A DNA stretch of 6,969 bases from positions 1 through 6,969 of the forward strand of contig JADYYZ010000569.1 in the NCBI GenBank assembly GCA_020853405.1, read 5' to 3'. The stretch is from Acetobacteraceae bacterium. GTDB taxonomy: Bacteria; Pseudomonadota; Alphaproteobacteria; Acetobacterales; Acetobacteraceae. Positions within the stretch are counted from its first letter, which is position 1, and each line of letters opens with the position of its first letter. The translations under genes and the position numbers were made by a program. The notes under the pieces are model-generated. The model saw only the letters and a list, made by a program, of their open reading frames with translations, made no database searches and was not told the origin of the DNA. This document shows, piece after piece, positions 6,013-6,969 of this stretch.

Positions 6013-6762
6013 ATGAAGATCCTGGTCCCCGTCAAGCGGGTGGTCGATTTCAACGTCAAGATCCGGGTCCGCCCGGACGGCACGGGAATCGACACCGCCA
6101 ACGTCAAGATGTCGATGAACCCCTTCGACGAGATCGCAGTCGAGGAAGCCATCCGCTTGAAGGAAAAGGGGGTTGCCAGCGAGATCGTGGCGGTGAGCCT
6201 GGGGGTCGCGGCGTGCGCCGAAACCATCCGCACCGCGCTTGCGATGGGCGCCGACCGTGGCATCCTGGTCGAGACCGACGCCGACCTGCAACCGTTGGCA
6301 GTTGCTAAACTCCTGCGTGCCATTGTGCAGCGCGAAAACCCGCGACTCGTGATCATGGGCAAGCAGGCGATCGACGACGACATGAACGCCACCGGCCAGA
6401 TGCTGGCCGCCCTGCTGGGCTGGCCGCAGGGCACCTTCGCCAGCAAGCTGGAGATCGCCGGCGAGGTGCTGAACGTGACCCGCGAGATCGATGGCGGGCT
6501 GGAGACGATCGCACTCACCCTGCCTGCGATCGTCACCGCCGACCTCCGGCTGAACGAGCCGCGCTATGCCTCGCTGCCCAACATCATGAAGGCACGCAAG
6601 AAGCCGATCGAGACGCTGAAGCCCGATGCGCTGGGGGTCGATCCGGCGCCGCGGCTGGCGGTGCTGACGGTCGTCGAGCCGGCCAAGCGCCAGGCCGGTG
6701 CAAAGGTGGCCGACGTCGCCGAGCTGGTCTCGAAGCTGCGCAGCGAAGCCAAGGTGATCTGA
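6013..6762 (+). CDS. etfB: Electron transfer flavoprotein, beta subunit
   Basis: With EtfA this forms the soluble FAD/AMP heterodimer that takes electrons from acyl-CoA dehydrogenases and related enzymes and hands them to ETF:quinone oxidoreductase at the membrane. It is 249 residues, the usual length for the housekeeping type. The N-terminus MKILVPVKRVVDFNVKIRV and NPFDEIAVEEA (36-46) are typical. GKQAIDDDMNATGQ (116-129) belongs to the nucleotide-binding region that holds AMP. LRLNEPRYASLPNIMKARK (179-197) is the ETF-beta signature and contains the partner-recognition loop. The absence of bifurcating-type features cannot be proved by eye, but the sequence reads as the classical mitochondrial/alphaproteobacterial group. 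The ATG at 6013 has only a weak upstream agcaggg. The stop is 3 nt before etfA. Confidence 0.97.
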   Translation: MKILVPVKRVVDFNVKIRVRPDGTGIDTANVKMSMNPFDEIAVEEAIRLKEKGVASEIVAVSLGVAACAETIRTALAMGADRGILVETDADLQPLAVAKLLRAIVQRENPRLVIMGKQAIDDDMNATGQMLAALLGWPQGTFASKLEIAGEVLNVTREIDGGLETIALTLPAIVTADLRLNEPRYASLPNIMKARKKPIETLKPDALGVDPAPRLAVLTVVEPAKRQAGAKVADVAELVSKLRSEAKVI

Positions 6763-6765
6763 GCC

Positions 6766-6969
6766 ATGGGCATCCTGGTCATTGCCGAACACGACAACGC
6801 GACGCTGAAGCCGGCCACCGGCAGCGCGATCGGCGCGGCGCGGAAGATCGGCGGCCCGATCAGCGTGCTGGTCGCCGGCCACGATGCCGCTGCCGTCGCC
6901 GCCGAGGCGGCGAAATATCCCGGCATCGCCGAGGTCCTGCTGGCCGACGATCCGCTCTATGCGCACCGC
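6766..6969 (+). CDS. etfA: Electron transfer flavoprotein, alpha subunit, N-terminal 68 residues; 3' end outside window
   Basis: It starts 3 nt after the etfB stop, so the two are co-transcribed and probably translationally coupled. A possible aagg Shine-Dalgarno (6751-6754) lies inside the end of etfB. The visible part reads MGILVIAEHDNATLKPAT, then GSAIGAARKIGG, then ISVLVAGHDAAAVAAEAAK and EVLLADDPLYAHR, which is the standard EtfA N-terminal domain that packs against EtfB. The FAD-binding C-terminal domain lies outside the window. The full protein would be expected to be about 310 residues. The frame is open to the last base. Confidence 0.95.
   Translation, partial: MGILVIAEHDNATLKPATGSAIGAARKIGGPISVLVAGHDAAAVAAEAAKYPGIAEVLLADDPLYAHR

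Noticed and set aside
5881..6966. 361-codon open frame on the - strand
   Set aside because: It is exactly antisense to etfB and the start of etfA, with H/D/R/Q-rich shadow composition.

Overview
This GC-rich window looks chromosomal and alphaproteobacterial. The gene content fits Rhodospirillales/Acetobacteraceae, but that placement is inferred from codon composition, the twin-transmembrane/etfB pairing and protein style, not from a database match. It contains seven protein genes, two of them cut by the window edges. I see no rRNA, tRNA, CRISPR array, transposase or prophage gene.

Region by region: (1) 3-875 (+) is the 3' part of an M24 'pita-bread' family gene. It resembles ectoine hydrolase (DoeA/EutD) more than metal-dependent Xaa-Pro peptidases, because the canonical metal ligands are replaced. 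(2) 876-1076 is a convergent intergenic region packed with hairpins (902-1053) and a 13-bp tandem repeat that runs into the end of the next gene. (3) 1077-1673 (-) is a WrbA-type flavodoxin-fold NAD(P)H:quinone oxidoreductase with a strong Shine-Dalgarno. (4) 1797-4088 (-) is a large MscS-superfamily mechanosensitive channel of the YbiO type, with a signal peptide and about eleven membrane segments. (5) 4201-5439 (+), divergent from it, is a 12-helix MFS transporter of unknown substrate. (6) 5440-5604 is a spacer holding a 30-bp near-perfect palindrome. (7) 5605-5799 (+) is a 64-residue two-helix HIG1-like membrane protein. (8) 6013-6762 (+) and 6766-6969 (+, cut) are etfB and etfA, the two subunits of electron transfer flavoprotein, spaced by 3 nt as an operon.

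Functionally this is mostly housekeeping and stress physiology: quinone redox protection (WrbA), osmotic down-shock release (MscS-type channel), solute transport (MFS), and passage of electrons from acyl-CoA and other dehydrogenases to the quinone pool (EtfBA). If the first gene really acts on ectoine or a related solute, it would share an osmotic theme with the channel, but nothing seen here links them directly.

I do not see a convincing undescribed multi-gene system. The most interesting signals are non-coding: the 152-bp hairpin-rich element between the M24 gene and wrbA, which looks like a non-autonomous repeat; the 30-bp palindrome downstream of the MFS gene; and the tandem duplication at the wrbA stop codon. 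The very long open frame on the + strand across 1785-5546 is judged a GC-driven shadow.
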